Assembly (NCBI RefSeq): GCF_039538765.1
Contig: NZ_BAABCJ010000005.1
Coordinates: 124,001-188,000 of the forward strand
Direction: 5' to 3'
DNA: 64,000 nucleotides
Source of the DNA: Zhihengliuella alba
Lineage (GTDB): Bacteria; Actinomycetota; Actinomycetes; Actinomycetales; Micrococcaceae
Positions 25,964 through 33,565 of this stretch are shown piece by piece. Position 1 is the stretch's first letter. The number at the start of each line of letters is the position of its first letter. The position numbers and the translations under genes were made by a program. The notes below the pieces were generated by a model. It was not told the DNA's origin. It did not search any database and worked only from the letters and a program-made list of their open reading frames with translations.

Positions 25964-26615
25964 GATCAGCATCCTGCTGGCCGATGACCAGCACCTGATC
26001 CGGATGGGCTTCTCGCTCATCCTCGACGGCGAGGACGACCTGACCGTGGTGGGGGAGGCGCCGGACGGCGCGGCCGCCGTGGAGGAGGCGATGCGGCTGC
26101 GCCCCGACGTCGTGCTCATGGACGTGCGGATGCCCGTCCTCGACGGGATCGAGGCGACCCGGCGCATCACCGCCGCGCTCCCGGACACGCGCGTCATCAT
26201 CCTCACCACCTTCGGTCTCGACGAGTACGCCTACAGCGGCCTGGAGGCCGGCGCGTCGGCGTTCCTGCTCAAGGACGTCACCCCGCCGGAGCTGGTGGCG
26301 GCGGTGCGCGCGGCCGCGAACAGCGACGCCGTCGCCCCGCAGGAGACCAAGCGGCTGCTCGCCGAGTTCGGCCGGGCCCGCGCCGAGGACCCGCTGCTGC
26401 AGGACCTGACCCCGCGCGAGCGCGAGGTGCTGGAGGCCATGGCCGAGGGGCTCTCCAACGCGGAGATCGCCCGAAAGTTCTTCGTCTCCGAGGCGACGGT
26501 GAAGACGCACGTGCGCCGGATCCTGACCAAGCTGCACCTGAGGGACCGGGTGCAGGCCGTGGTGTACGCGTACGAGACCGGCCTGGTGGTCCCCACCCAG
26601 GGCCTGGACTACTGA
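25953..26615 (+). CDS. LuxR-type response regulator
   Basis: NarL/DegU-like regulator of 220 aa, partner of the upstream kinase. The receiver domain has the acidic pair DD in LLADDQHLIRMG, the phosphoacceptor Asp in DVVLMDVRMPVLDG and the conserved Thr/Lys in ILTTFGLDEYAYSGLEAGASAFLLKD. The C-terminal LuxR helix-turn-helix is complete (LTPREREVLEAMAEGLSNAE ... SEATVKTHVRRILTKLHLRD). The ATG at 25953 follows GGGGGGAAT and gives the family length. Target genes cannot be deduced. Confidence 0.93.
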   Translation: MSSEISILLADDQHLIRMGFSLILDGEDDLTVVGEAPDGAAAVEEAMRLRPDVVLMDVRMPVLDGIEATRRITAALPDTRVIILTTFGLDEYAYSGLEAGASAFLLKDVTPPELVAAVRAAANSDAVAPQETKRLLAEFGRARAEDPLLQDLTPREREVLEAMAEGLSNAEIARKFFVSEATVKTHVRRILTKLHLRDRVQAVVYAYETGLVVPTQGLDY

Positions 26616-26626
26616 CGGGGGCCGGA

Positions 26627-26788
26627 GTGAACATCGAATTCCTGCGCAGCCCGTGGTTCATGGTCGCGGTCCTGCTGCTCGCGACCGGCGCGTTCCTGCT
26701 CTCCGCCTCGGACTGGCACGCGGCCGGCTGGGCGCTCGTGGTGGTGGGCCTGGCAGCGGTCGGATTCGCCCGGTACCGGCAGGGCTGA
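26627..26788 (+). CDS. Small two-helix membrane protein, 53 aa
   Basis: Short frame starting at GTG, 11 bp after the response regulator stop. The peptide starts MNIEFLRSPWFMVAVLLLAT and has two hydrophobic helices separated by SASDWHAAG, ending in FARYRQG. No family is recognised. Its position directly after the two-component genes suggests the same transcript. The initiation signal is weak, so translation is plausible rather than shown. Confidence 0.5.
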   Translation: MNIEFLRSPWFMVAVLLLATGAFLLSASDWHAAGWALVVVGLAAVGFARYRQG

Positions 26789-26852
26789 CGCCGGCTCGGT
26801 AGGATCGGCGGAGAGCAGGACCTGAAACGAACGCTTGAGGAAGAGGAACACC

Positions 26853-28175
26853 GTGGTCGACCAGCAAGCCCTGAACGCCGCCCGGGACGTCGAGCCGGCC
26901 GCCCTCGAGCACGTCGAGGACCTCGCGGCGTTCGTCGCCGCCTCCCCGTCCAGCTACCACGCCGCGGCGGAGGGGGCCCGGCGGCTGGCCGCCGCCGGCT
27001 TCACCGGCCTGGACGAGGCCGCGGACTGGCCGTCCGCCCCGGGCGCCTACTACGTGGTGCGCGACGGCGCCCTGATCGCCTGGGTGGTCCCGGACGGCGT
27101 CGGGCCCCGGACCGGCTTCCACCTGCTGGGCTCCCACACCGACTCGCCGTCCTTCAAGCTCAAGCCGCGCCCGACCACCGGGGCGCACGGCTGGCTCCAG
27201 GCCGGCGTCGAGGTCTACGGCGGGCCGCTGCTGAACTCGTGGCTGGACCGCGAGCTGCTGCTCGCGGGTCGGCTGGTGCTCCGGGACGGCACCGAGGTCC
27301 TGACCCGGACCGATCCGCTGCTGCGCTTCCCGCAGCTCGCCATCCACCTGGACCGCCAGGTCAACGAGGGCCTCACCCTGGACAAGCAGCGCCACATGAA
27401 CCCGGTCTGGGGGACCGGTGCGCCCGCGCAGGAGGACCTGCTCGGCGTGCTCGGCGCCGCGGCGGGCGTGGCCCCGGAGGACATCGGCGGGTACGACGTC
27501 GTCGTGGCCGACTCCCAGCCCGGCGCGGTGTTCGGGCACGAGCAGGCGTTCTTCGCCTCCGGCCGGCTGGACAACCTCTCCTCGATGCACGCGTCCCTGG
27601 TCGCCCTGGCCGAGCACGCCGGCGCGGGCCGCGGGGCCGGCGGCGGGCGGATCGCCATGCTGACGGCGTTCGACCACGAGGAGATCGGCTCCGGCTCCCG
27701 CTCGGGCGCGTCCGGCCCCTTCCTGCAGGAGGTCCTCGAGCGGGTCTCCGGCGGGCTCGGCGCGACCGCGGCGGACCGGTACCGCGCCTACGCGGACTCG
27801 GTCTGCGTCTCCGCCGACGCGGGACACTCGATCCACCCCAACTACCCCGAGCGCCACGACCCCGCGAATCAGCCGCTGCTCGGCGGCGGGCCCCTGCTGA
27901 AGATCAACGCGAACCAGCGCTACGCGACCGACGGGGTCGGTGCGGCCCTGTGGGCGCGCCTGTGCGGAGAGGCGGGGGTGCCGTACCAGGAGTTCGTCTC
28001 CAACAACGTCATGCCCTGCGGCTCGACGATCGGCCCGCTCACGGCCACGCGGCTCGGGATCCGCACGGTGGACGTCGGCATCCCGCTGCTGTCGATGCAC
28101 TCGGCGCGCGAGCTGTGCGGCGTGGCCGACCCGTGGCGTCTGGCCCGGGTGGCGGCACGGTTCTTCGCCGACTGA
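26853..28175 (+). CDS. apeB: M18 family aminopeptidase (aspartyl aminopeptidase)
   Basis: Cytosolic metallo-aminopeptidase that removes N-terminal residues, in related enzymes Asp/Glu. Metal-binding motifs are visible: GSHTDSPSFKLKP near the N-terminus, FDHEEIGSGS in the middle, and the C-terminal MHSARELCGVAD. Length 440 aa is that of the M18 family. I use GTG 26853 since AGGAAGAGG precedes it at a good distance; an in-frame TTG at 26835 would add six residues. A strong terminator follows. Independent of its neighbours as far as can be told. Confidence 0.93.
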   Translation: MVDQQALNAARDVEPAALEHVEDLAAFVAASPSSYHAAAEGARRLAAAGFTGLDEAADWPSAPGAYYVVRDGALIAWVVPDGVGPRTGFHLLGSHTDSPSFKLKPRPTTGAHGWLQAGVEVYGGPLLNSWLDRELLLAGRLVLRDGTEVLTRTDPLLRFPQLAIHLDRQVNEGLTLDKQRHMNPVWGTGAPAQEDLLGVLGAAAGVAPEDIGGYDVVVADSQPGAVFGHEQAFFASGRLDNLSSMHASLVALAEHAGAGRGAGGGRIAMLTAFDHEEIGSGSRSGASGPFLQEVLERVSGGLGATAADRYRAYADSVCVSADAGHSIHPNYPERHDPANQPLLGGGPLLKINANQRYATDGVGAALWARLCGEAGVPYQEFVSNNVMPCGSTIGPLTATRLGIRTVDVGIPLLSMHSARELCGVADPWRLARVAARFFAD

Positions 28176-28187
28176 GCGCCCCCGCGA

Positions 28188-28225
28188 ACAGGGCCGGCCT
28201 CGCGTGCGCGCGAGGCCGGCCCTGT
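28188..28225 (+). terminator. Terminator of the M18 aminopeptidase gene
   Basis: Perfect 17-bp stem (28188–28204 with 28209–28225), tetraloop TGCG, followed by CCTTCTGTG; 12 bp after the stop codon. Confidence 0.88.
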
Positions 28226-28487
28226 CCTTCTGTGTCCTGTGCGCGAGTTCTTATGCGCGAGCTGGAAGCCCCGTGTGAATCCCCGCCTGGGCTTGACCCG
28301 CCCGACCGTCGTGACCGTATCGTTATTAAGTCACGTTTTGGTAACTGCCTCTCGGGCGCCAAAACAGGAACGACCCGTATCCCAGATCGTCCACGGGTCG
28401 ACGAGCCCTGAAGCCTATTCGGACGCCGGACGATCGCGCACTGATGGCCGGGGACGGTCTGAGCGTAGGGATGGCCCTGGAGAAACT
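28226..28487 (+). promoter_or_regulatory. Upstream/leader region of rpf
   Basis: About 260 bp with no gene. It contains an A/T-rich patch (28316–28345, CGTATCGTTATTAAGTCACG) in an otherwise GC-rich stretch, and the inverted pair GTGAC...GTCAC around it. This is the probable promoter. I looked for the ydaO/c-di-AMP riboswitch that precedes many actinobacterial rpf genes and did not find its conserved blocks. Confidence 0.4.
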
Positions 28488-29252
28488 GTGATCCAGAAGA
28501 ACAAGAACACCAAGAACTTCTCCCGTGCCGGCCTCGCCGGCGGCGCAGCGGTCCTCGCGCTGGCAGCGGCCGGCGTCGCGGCCGTGCCGGCCAACGCAGC
28601 CTCCACGTCCACCTGGGACTCCCTCGCGGCCTGCGAGTCGGGCGGCGACTGGTCCATCAACACGGGCAACGGCTACTACGGCGGCCTGCAGTTCAGCATG
28701 AGCACGTGGCAGGCCTTCGGCGGCACCGGCAACCCGGCCGACGCCTCCAAATCGCAGCAGATCGCCGTCGCCGAGAAGGTCCTCGCCTCGCAGGGCTGGG
28801 GCGCATGGCCCGCCTGCTCCGCCGAGCTGGGGCTCTCCGGCACCGAGGCCTCCACCAGCAGCGACATCCAGGTCGAGGCCCAGGCCGAGTCCGAGCCGAC
28901 CCAGCAGGAGTCCAGCCAGGCCGCAGAGGCCGAGGCCGAGGCCCAGGCTCAGGCCGAGGCGGAGGCGGCCGAGGAGCAGGCCGCCGCTGAGGCGCAGTCC
29001 AGCGCCAAGCACCGCGCCGAGGGCCCCGCGTCCACCGAGAAGGCCGCCGGCGGCGCCGGCAAGCACGTCGCCGAGGTCAAGGCGGAGGACTCCGGCGAGG
29101 ACCACGAGGTCGCCGCCGGCGAGACGCTGGCGACCATCGCCGAGGAGCACGGCATCACCGATTGGCGCGCGATCTTCGCGCTGAACACCGACGTCGTGGC
29201 CGATCCCGACGTGATCTACGTCGGCGAGACGCTCGACCTGCCGGTCAAGTAG
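28488..29252 (+). CDS. rpf: Resuscitation-promoting factor (transglycosylase-like plus LysM)
   Basis: Secreted cell-wall hydrolase that promotes growth of dormant cells. Sec signal peptide at residues 1–38 (basic start, core GAAVLALAAAGVAAVPANA, cleavage after ANA). The Rpf domain follows at once: WDSLAACESGGDWSINTGNG with the catalytic Glu in CESGG, then YYGGLQFSMSTWQAFGG and the C-terminal Cys of the pair in WPACSAELG. A 100-residue Ala/Glu/Gln-rich hinge leads to a C-terminal LysM (GETLATIAEEHGI ... VIYVGETLDLPVK). This is the architecture of Micrococcus luteus Rpf. GTG start at 28488 with GGAGAA upstream; an in-frame upstream extension would spoil the signal peptide. Confidence 0.94.
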   Translation: MIQKNKNTKNFSRAGLAGGAAVLALAAAGVAAVPANAASTSTWDSLAACESGGDWSINTGNGYYGGLQFSMSTWQAFGGTGNPADASKSQQIAVAEKVLASQGWGAWPACSAELGLSGTEASTSSDIQVEAQAESEPTQQESSQAAEAEAEAQAQAEAEAAEEQAAAEAQSSAKHRAEGPASTEKAAGGAGKHVAEVKAEDSGEDHEVAAGETLATIAEEHGITDWRAIFALNTDVVADPDVIYVGETLDLPVK

Positions 29253-29310
29253 CACCGGCCGATCACCGGGCCGGCCCCGCCGGACCGTGACCCGGGGCTT
29301 GCCCCGATCC

Positions 29311-29344
29311 CTGTGGCGGACCGCTTCCGAGCGGTCCGCCACAG
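29311..29344 (+). terminator. Terminator of rpf
   Basis: Perfect 15-bp stem (29311–29325 with 29330–29344) with loop TCCG, 58 bp after the rpf stop. Confidence 0.8.
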
Positions 29345-29417
29345 TCGTGTCCGAGGGGGTCCCCGCGGCCGTCGTGCGCCCCACCGGCCCGGACGCGGGC
29401 GGGGTGCCCCGGACCTG

Positions 29418-29581
29418 TTGTCCACACCTCACCCCGTCCGTCCCGGAGGCGGCGCCGCGTCCGGTAGGATGGTGGAGGTTGTTTTTGCCCGCCCGCACAT
29501 CGGGCGCGGCGTCCGACCAACGCAAAGAACCTCCTGTTACGGAGAGACCGTGACCGTTTAGCCCAAAGGAGGTGGGTTCAC
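29418..29581 (+). promoter_or_regulatory. rpsF promoter and leader with possible S6:S18-type control
   Basis: A -10-like TAGGAT is at 29465–29470, and a single DnaA-box match TTGTCCACA is at 29418–29426. In the leader, ACCTCCT (29529–29535) is exactly complementary to AGGAGGT (29567–29573), the ribosome binding site of rpsF, so the leader can fold to hide the start site. In many bacteria the rpsF leader is bound by the S6:S18 complex as feedback control; whether this leader has the conserved binding bulge cannot be settled by eye. Confidence 0.5.
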
Positions 29582-29887
29582 ATGCGTAATTACGAACTTG
29601 CGGTGCTGATCGACCCTGAGGTCGATGAGCGTACCGTCGAGCCGACTCTCGAGAAGTTCCTGAATGTCGTGCGCAACGATGGCGGGACCATCGACAACGT
29701 CGACATCTGGGGCCGTCGCCGCATGGCTTACGAGATCCAGAAGAAGTCGGAAGCGATCTACGCTTTCGTCAAGTTCACGGCAACCCCGGCGACCTCCGCG
29801 GAGCTCGACCGCCAGCTGTCTCTGAACGAGAACATCCTGCGCGTCAAGATCTTCCGCCCGGAAGAGCCGAAGGCCGAAGCGAAGTAA
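29582..29887 (+). CDS. rpsF: Ribosomal protein S6
   Basis: 30S platform protein, 101 aa, that pairs with S18. Starts MRNYELAVLIDPEVDERTVE and contains IDNVDIWGRRRMAYEIQKKSEAIY, the conserved block of bS6. A perfect ribosome binding site, AAAGGAGGTGGG, precedes the ATG. First gene of rpsF–ssb–rpsR–rplI, the standard bacterial order; spacing of 45 bp to ssb. Confidence 0.98.
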   Translation: MRNYELAVLIDPEVDERTVEPTLEKFLNVVRNDGGTIDNVDIWGRRRMAYEIQKKSEAIYAFVKFTATPATSAELDRQLSLNENILRVKIFRPEEPKAEAK

Positions 29888-29932
29888 TTCGCCTCGAGTC
29901 TGTATCAGAAGAACCGATAGTCAGGAGACGTC

Positions 29933-30541
29933 ATGGCAGGCGAAACCGTGATCACGGTCGTCGGTAACCTCACCGGCGACCCGGAACTGCGTTTCACTCC
30001 GTCGGGTTCCGCGGTGGCGAACTTCACCATCGCCTCCACCCCGCGGACGTTCGACCGGCAGACCAACGAGTGGAAGGACGGCGAAACGCTGTTCCTCCGC
30101 GGATCGGTCTGGCGCGAAGCCGCTGAGAACGTCGCCGAGACGCTGACCAAGGGCATGCGCGTCATCGCCCAGGGCCGGCTGAAGTCGCGTTCTTTTGACA
30201 CCAAGGAAGGCGAGCGGCGCACCGTCATGGAGCTGGATGTCGACGAGATCGGCCCCTCCCTGCGCTACGCCTCGGCCAAGGTCACCCGCACCCAGCGCAA
30301 TGCTGGCGGCAACCAGGGCGGCTTCGGCGGCGGCAACCAGCAGCAGGGCGGCTTCGGCGGGAACCAGGGTGGCGGCTTCGGCGGCGACTCCGGTTTCGGC
30401 GGCGGCACGGCTGCACCGGCCGGTGGCAATGGCGGCGGCTGGGCAGCGCCCGGCGCCGACAGCAACCCGTGGTCCACTCCGTCGGGCGGCAATGCCGCCG
30501 GTGGCGGCTGGGGCCCGGGCAGCGACGAACCGCCTTTCTAA
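29933..30541 (+). CDS. ssb: Single-stranded DNA-binding protein
   Basis: OB-fold SSB of 202 aa. The N-terminal ~115 residues form the ssDNA-binding domain (VITVVGNLTGDPELRFTPSG ... VMELDVDEIGPSLRYASAKV). A long Gly/Gln/Asn-rich linker with repeated GGFGG follows, and the C-terminus is the acidic partner-binding tip ending SDEPPF, matching the usual DDxPF peptide that recruits replication and repair proteins. Position between rpsF and rpsR is conserved. Confidence 0.97.
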   Translation: MAGETVITVVGNLTGDPELRFTPSGSAVANFTIASTPRTFDRQTNEWKDGETLFLRGSVWREAAENVAETLTKGMRVIAQGRLKSRSFDTKEGERRTVMELDVDEIGPSLRYASAKVTRTQRNAGGNQGGFGGGNQQQGGFGGNQGGGFGGDSGFGGGTAAPAGGNGGGWAAPGADSNPWSTPSGGNAAGGGWGPGSDEPPF

Positions 30542-30604
30542 ACACTCACTATTCACCATCCCGCAGAAGACTCTGCGGGCTCCATAGAAAAAAGGAGCTC
30601 CACG

Positions 30605-30844
30605 ATGGCTAAGGCTGATATCCGTAAGCCCAAACCAAAGTCCAACCCCTTGAAGGCCGCTGACATCACCGTCATCGACTACAAGGACGTCGCACTGCTG
30701 CGCAAGTTCATCTCCGATCGCGGCAAGATCCGCGCTCGTCGGGTGACGGGCGTGAGCGTTCAGGAGCAGCGCAAGATCGCGCAGGCCATCAAGAACGCCC
30801 GCGAGATTGCCCTGCTGCCCTACTCCGGCGCTGGCCGCGGCTAA
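30605..30844 (+). CDS. rpsR: Ribosomal protein S18
   Basis: 30S protein of 79 aa with the family core IDYKDVALLRKFISDRGKIR and RRVTGVSVQEQRKIAQAIKN. No CxxC zinc motif is present in the N-terminal part, so this is the zinc-independent form. A strong AAAAGGAGC precedes the ATG. The first ~15 residues are Lys/Pro-rich. 17 bp before rplI. Confidence 0.97.
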   Translation: MAKADIRKPKPKSNPLKAADITVIDYKDVALLRKFISDRGKIRARRVTGVSVQEQRKIAQAIKNAREIALLPYSGAGRG

Positions 30845-30861
30845 GGGAAGGGACCCACAAC

Positions 30862-31323
30862 ATGGCAAAGCTCATTCTGACCCACGAAGTGACCGGTCTC
30901 GGCACCGCAGGCGACATCGTCGAGGTGAAGAACGGTTACGCCCGTAACTACCTTCTGCCGCGCGGCTTCGCCGTCACCTGGTCCAAGGGTGGCGAGAAGC
31001 AGGTCGAGTCCATCCAGGCCGCTCGCGAGGCTCGCGCCGTCGCGTCGCTGGAGGAGGCCAAGGAGCTGGCTGCGAAGCTGGCCTCCAAGCCGGTGAAGGT
31101 CCAGGTGAAGACCGGCGAGTCCGGTCGCCTGTTCGGCACCGTCAAGGTCGACGACATCGCGAAGGCCGTCGAGGCCGCCGGCCTCGGCTCCATCGACAAG
31201 CGCAAGGTCGAACTGCCGGAGCACATCAAGTCCACCGGCAACTTCGAGGCCACCGTGCGCCTGCACGAGGACGTCTCGGCGACCATCGCGCTGCAGGTCG
31301 TCCCGGCCGCCAAGAAGAAGTAG
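30862..31323 (+). CDS. rplI: Ribosomal protein L9
   Basis: 50S protein with the diagnostic N-terminal domain (LTHEVTGLGTAGDIVEVKNG, then YARNYLLPRGFA), long central helix and C-terminal domain (GRLFGTVKVDDIAKAVEAAG ... IALQVVPAAKKK). 153 aa, standard. Last gene of the operon, followed by a terminator. Confidence 0.98.
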   Translation: MAKLILTHEVTGLGTAGDIVEVKNGYARNYLLPRGFAVTWSKGGEKQVESIQAAREARAVASLEEAKELAAKLASKPVKVQVKTGESGRLFGTVKVDDIAKAVEAAGLGSIDKRKVELPEHIKSTGNFEATVRLHEDVSATIALQVVPAAKKK

Positions 31324-31360
31324 TCCGCGCGGCAGCAGCCGCTCGAGTGCTTCAGCGCCA

Positions 31361-31398
31361 CGAGGCCCCATCCCTTCGCGGGGGTGGGGCCTCGTCGC
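31361..31398. terminator. Terminator after rplI
   Basis: 14-bp stem with one G·T pair (31361–31374 with 31381–31394), 6-nt loop, then TCGCTTT. Lies between the convergent rplI and the minus-strand hypothetical gene, so can serve both. Confidence 0.85.
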
Positions 31399-31399
31399 T

Positions 31400-31750
31400 T
31401 TAACGGCGTCGTGCCGCCAGCCAGGCGAGGAGCCAGCCGGCCTCCACGGCCGCGTCCGCCAGGTAGATTCGGCGGATGCGCCCGGTCGACCCGTAGTAGA
31501 GGTCCACCAGCCCATAGGCCAGAGCGGAACCGATGCCGAGGCGGCGGGCCGTGCGGCGTCCCTCATCGCTCGGCGTCGAGCGCAGCAGGGCGTAGCCGAC
31601 GGCGACCGAGAAGCCCGCGACCGTCTGGACGAGCCAGCGGTCCGCCTTGGGTCCGGTGACGGCCACGAAGCTGCGGTAGTGGACCAGCGGCCAGAGCCCG
31701 GCCGCCAGATCGAAGAGTCCGTGCGCCGTCGACAGCCGGATCCGTGCCAT
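31400..31750 (-). CDS. Small membrane protein, unknown
   Basis: 116-aa product (MARIRLSTAHGLFDLAAGLW...). Three to four hydrophobic segments without a signal peptide: around LFDLAAGLWPLVHY, TVAGFSVAVGYALL, ALAYGLVDLYYGS and AVEAGWLLAWLAA. The polar linkers are basic, so it is predicted to be an inner-membrane protein. GGAGG stands seven bases before the ATG, and the coding frame has the expected GC-rich third position, so it is a real gene. No family name can be given with confidence; comparison with DUF4267-like proteins would be worthwhile. Confidence 0.7.
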   Translation of the reverse strand: MARIRLSTAHGLFDLAAGLWPLVHYRSFVAVTGPKADRWLVQTVAGFSVAVGYALLRSTPSDEGRRTARRLGIGSALAYGLVDLYYGSTGRIRRIYLADAAVEAGWLLAWLAARRR

Positions 31751-31937
31751 GGTGCCTCCAGTTCCCCGCTCGCACCGGGCCGGGCGGCTCCGGTGCGGCC
31801 ACCCTAGCGCGCGGACCTCGTCGGCGGTACGCCTGTGCGGCCCCGTGCCCGGCGCGCCCCGGTCCCGTGTGTCGCCAGCTTGCGGAATGTTGCGTCCGTC
31901 GTTGTCACAGATCCTTCCCCGCACGTAGCGTGGGGAG

Positions 31938-32023
31938 CGAATCAAGAGATTCAACGTCAAGCCCTGGCTCGTTGAACGGCAACCCTCCCATTGCGGTAGT
32001 GGGGTGCTCCAGGTGATGATTCG
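31938..32023 (+). promoter_or_regulatory. SAM-IV riboswitch
   Basis: The conserved SAM-IV/SAM-I core is recognisable: closing stem P1 CGAATCA/TGATTCG (31938–31944 with 32017–32023); P2 TTCAACG/CGTTGAA (31950–31956 with 31970–31976) whose loop contains CCTGG (31963–31967); the internal GCAACCCTCC; and P3 CCCA/TGGG around TTGCGGTAG. CCAGG at 32009–32013 can pair with the P2 loop CCTGG, the pseudoknot typical of SAM-IV. It lies on the plus strand 80 bp upstream of the flavin reductase gene, so high SAM should lower its expression. Confidence 0.88.
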
Positions 32024-32103
32024 GCCTTCCGGAACACGCCGGTGGGCAAGTACCGCGTCGCAGCCCGGCCCCTCCCGGCCGGATGGGCGCATGATCACAG
32101 GCG

Positions 32104-32631
32104 GTGGCCATGACTGCACCCGAATCCGACCTCTCGACCGATCTCTCCGCGGGCGCGCTGCGGCAGGCGTTCGCGCGGCATCCCTCCGGCCTGGCGGCCC
32201 TCTGCGCCGTCGTCGACGGAGAGCCGCAGGGGATCGTCGCCTCCTCCTTCACGGTCGGCGTCTCCCTGGACCCGCCGCTGGTCCTGTTCGCCGTGCAGAA
32301 GAGCTCGCGCACCTGGCCGAGGATCCGCGCCGCGCAGCGCATCGGTGTCTCCGTCCTGGGCGCGACGCACCGGGACGTGTGCCGGCAGATCGCCGCGCGG
32401 GACGGGGACCGTTTCGCCGGCGTGCGCTTCGAGTCGAGCGACGCCGGTGCCCTCTTCCTGCACGAGGCGGCGCTCTGGCTGGACTGCAGCATCGACCAGG
32501 AGGTCGACGCGGGCGATCACGCGGTGGTCATCCTCCGCGTCCACCGGCACGCGGCCCACGAGGGGCTCCACCAGCCCCTCGTCTTCCACGACTCGGACTT
32601 CGCCACGCTGGGCGCGCCCGCCTACGCCTGA
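32104..32631 (+). CDS. Flavin reductase family protein, SAM-riboswitch controlled
   Basis: FMN-binding split-barrel flavin:NAD(P)H reductase of 175 aa. Family features: RQAFARHPSGLAALCAVVDG, the flavin-contacting GIVASSFTVGVSLDPPLVLF, SSRTWPRIRAAQRIGVSVLG and the C-terminal HQPLVFHDSDFATLG. Such proteins supply reduced FMN to two-component monooxygenases, several of which act on sulfonates or other organosulfur compounds. The SAM-IV riboswitch upstream ties it to sulfur or methionine economy, so release of sulfur from an organosulfur substrate is a reasonable inference; no monooxygenase gene is adjacent. GTG 32104 and ATG 32110 are both possible starts; neither has a good ribosome binding site. 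Confidence 0.85.
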   Translation: MAMTAPESDLSTDLSAGALRQAFARHPSGLAALCAVVDGEPQGIVASSFTVGVSLDPPLVLFAVQKSSRTWPRIRAAQRIGVSVLGATHRDVCRQIAARDGDRFAGVRFESSDAGALFLHEAALWLDCSIDQEVDAGDHAVVILRVHRHAAHEGLHQPLVFHDSDFATLGAPAYA

Positions 32632-32646
32632 CGCGGGCGGCCGCCC

Positions 32647-33093
32647 TCAGCGGTGCTGGATGTCGTCCACCAGCCGCTTGGCGTCCGCCAGCCCCACGCC
32701 GGTGTCGCGGCGGACCTTCCTGATCGCCTCGACGACCTTGCCCTGCTGCACCAGGCTCACCACGGCGGCGTAGTCGGCCTGGCCCGCGGGACGGGTGGCG
32801 GGCACGGCGCCCGCGCCGGCCTGGGCGGTGGGGTCGTCCACGGGAGCCGTGGGGGTGCGCTGGGCCGTGGGCATCCGCTGCTGCGTCTCGTGGCGCACGC
32901 GCTCGGCCTCCCGGCGCTGCTCCTCGCGCTGCTGGACCCATTTGGCGTTGAGCCGCTGGATGTACTGCTCTTCCTCGCTGAGCTGCCCGGTGGTCGTCCG
33001 GCTGAAGACGTACCAGAGCGCGCCGACGATCCCGACGAGGACGGCGATGACGATGAGTGCTTCGAGGAGCCCGAGCGAGAACATGCTGTCCAT
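32647..33093 (-). CDS. Membrane-anchored protein with ribosomal L7/L12 C-terminal-like domain
   Basis: 148 aa. One N-terminal transmembrane helix (LGLLEALIVIAVLVGIVGAL), then a charged coiled segment (SEEEQYIQRLNAKWVQQREE...), a Pro/Thr/Ala linker, and a C-terminal stretch YAAVVSLVQQGKVVEAIRKV followed by RRDTGVGLADAKRLVDDI that matches the helix–loop–helix of the L7/L12 C-terminal domain. Family members are widespread in Actinobacteria and have no assigned function; interaction with a translation GTPase-like partner near the membrane is only a guess. ATG 33093 is given; ATG 33084 has a somewhat better AGGA upstream. It ends 15 bp from the flavin reductase stop. Confidence 0.68.
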   Translation of the reverse strand: MDSMFSLGLLEALIVIAVLVGIVGALWYVFSRTTTGQLSEEEQYIQRLNAKWVQQREEQRREAERVRHETQQRMPTAQRTPTAPVDDPTAQAGAGAVPATRPAGQADYAAVVSLVQQGKVVEAIRKVRRDTGVGLADAKRLVDDIQHR

Positions 33094-33094
33094 C

Positions 33095-33565
33095 CTAGGC
33101 GCGTGCGTCGGCGCGGGCGCCGCCGTCGGGTCGGCGGTCCGGTGCCGGGCCGTCCGGCCCGCCGCCCGCATGCTCGTAGCCCTCCTGGACCAGCTGCCGG
33201 AGCACGTCCAGGTCGACGTCGTCGAGCTTGTTCACGTAGAGGCAGGACACCCCGCGGCGGTGCTTGCCGAGGCGGGAGAGCCAGCGCTCCGACTCCTCGC
33301 TGCCGGTGAGGACGTACAGGGCCAGATTAGCCCGGCGGGGCGAGAATCCGACGGCGGGCGCGTCGCCCTCGCGGCCGGTGGCGTACCGGTAGTGATAGGC
33401 GCCGAAGCCGACGATCGAGGGCCCCCACATGACCGGTTCCTCGCCGGTGGCCGAGCCGAAGAGCTCCAGCAGCGTCTCGGCGTCGGCGCGCCGCCGCGGG
33501 TGGTCGACGCCGGACACGAAGGACCGGGCATCGACGGAGGTGGGGCGCATCACGGGCTCCGGCAT
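33095..33565 (-). CDS. DUF1801 domain protein
   Basis: 156-aa cytoplasmic protein. The YdhG-like core is visible: RRADAETLLELFGSATGEEP, VMWGPSIVGFGAYHYRYATG and GFSPRRANLALYVLTG, with the conserved WGxSIVGFG segment. Structures of relatives resemble a small ligand-binding fold, but no function is proved. It ends in a charged tail (PDRRPDGGARADARA). The in-frame upstream extension to 33694 lies in the dnaB regulatory region and is rejected. It directly precedes, and nearly abuts, the L7/L12-like gene. Confidence 0.78.
   Translation of the reverse strand: MPEPVMRPTSVDARSFVSGVDHPRRRADAETLLELFGSATGEEPVMWGPSIVGFGAYHYRYATGREGDAPAVGFSPRRANLALYVLTGSEESERWLSRLGKHRRGVSCLYVNKLDDVDLDVLRQLVQEGYEHAGGGPDGPAPDRRPDGGARADARA

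Noticed and set aside
20307..26209. Very long open frames in shadow of the ROK, GT87, FAD and kinase genes (plus 20307–23270, minus 22694–26209).
   Set aside because: They give Arg/Gly/Pro/Ala-rich low-complexity proteins, overlap well-identified genes over their full length and have no ribosome binding sites.
28226..28487. c-di-AMP (ydaO-type) riboswitch before rpf.
   Set aside because: Often found before actinobacterial rpf genes, but the conserved GGGG...GAATC-type blocks and pairing were not found here.
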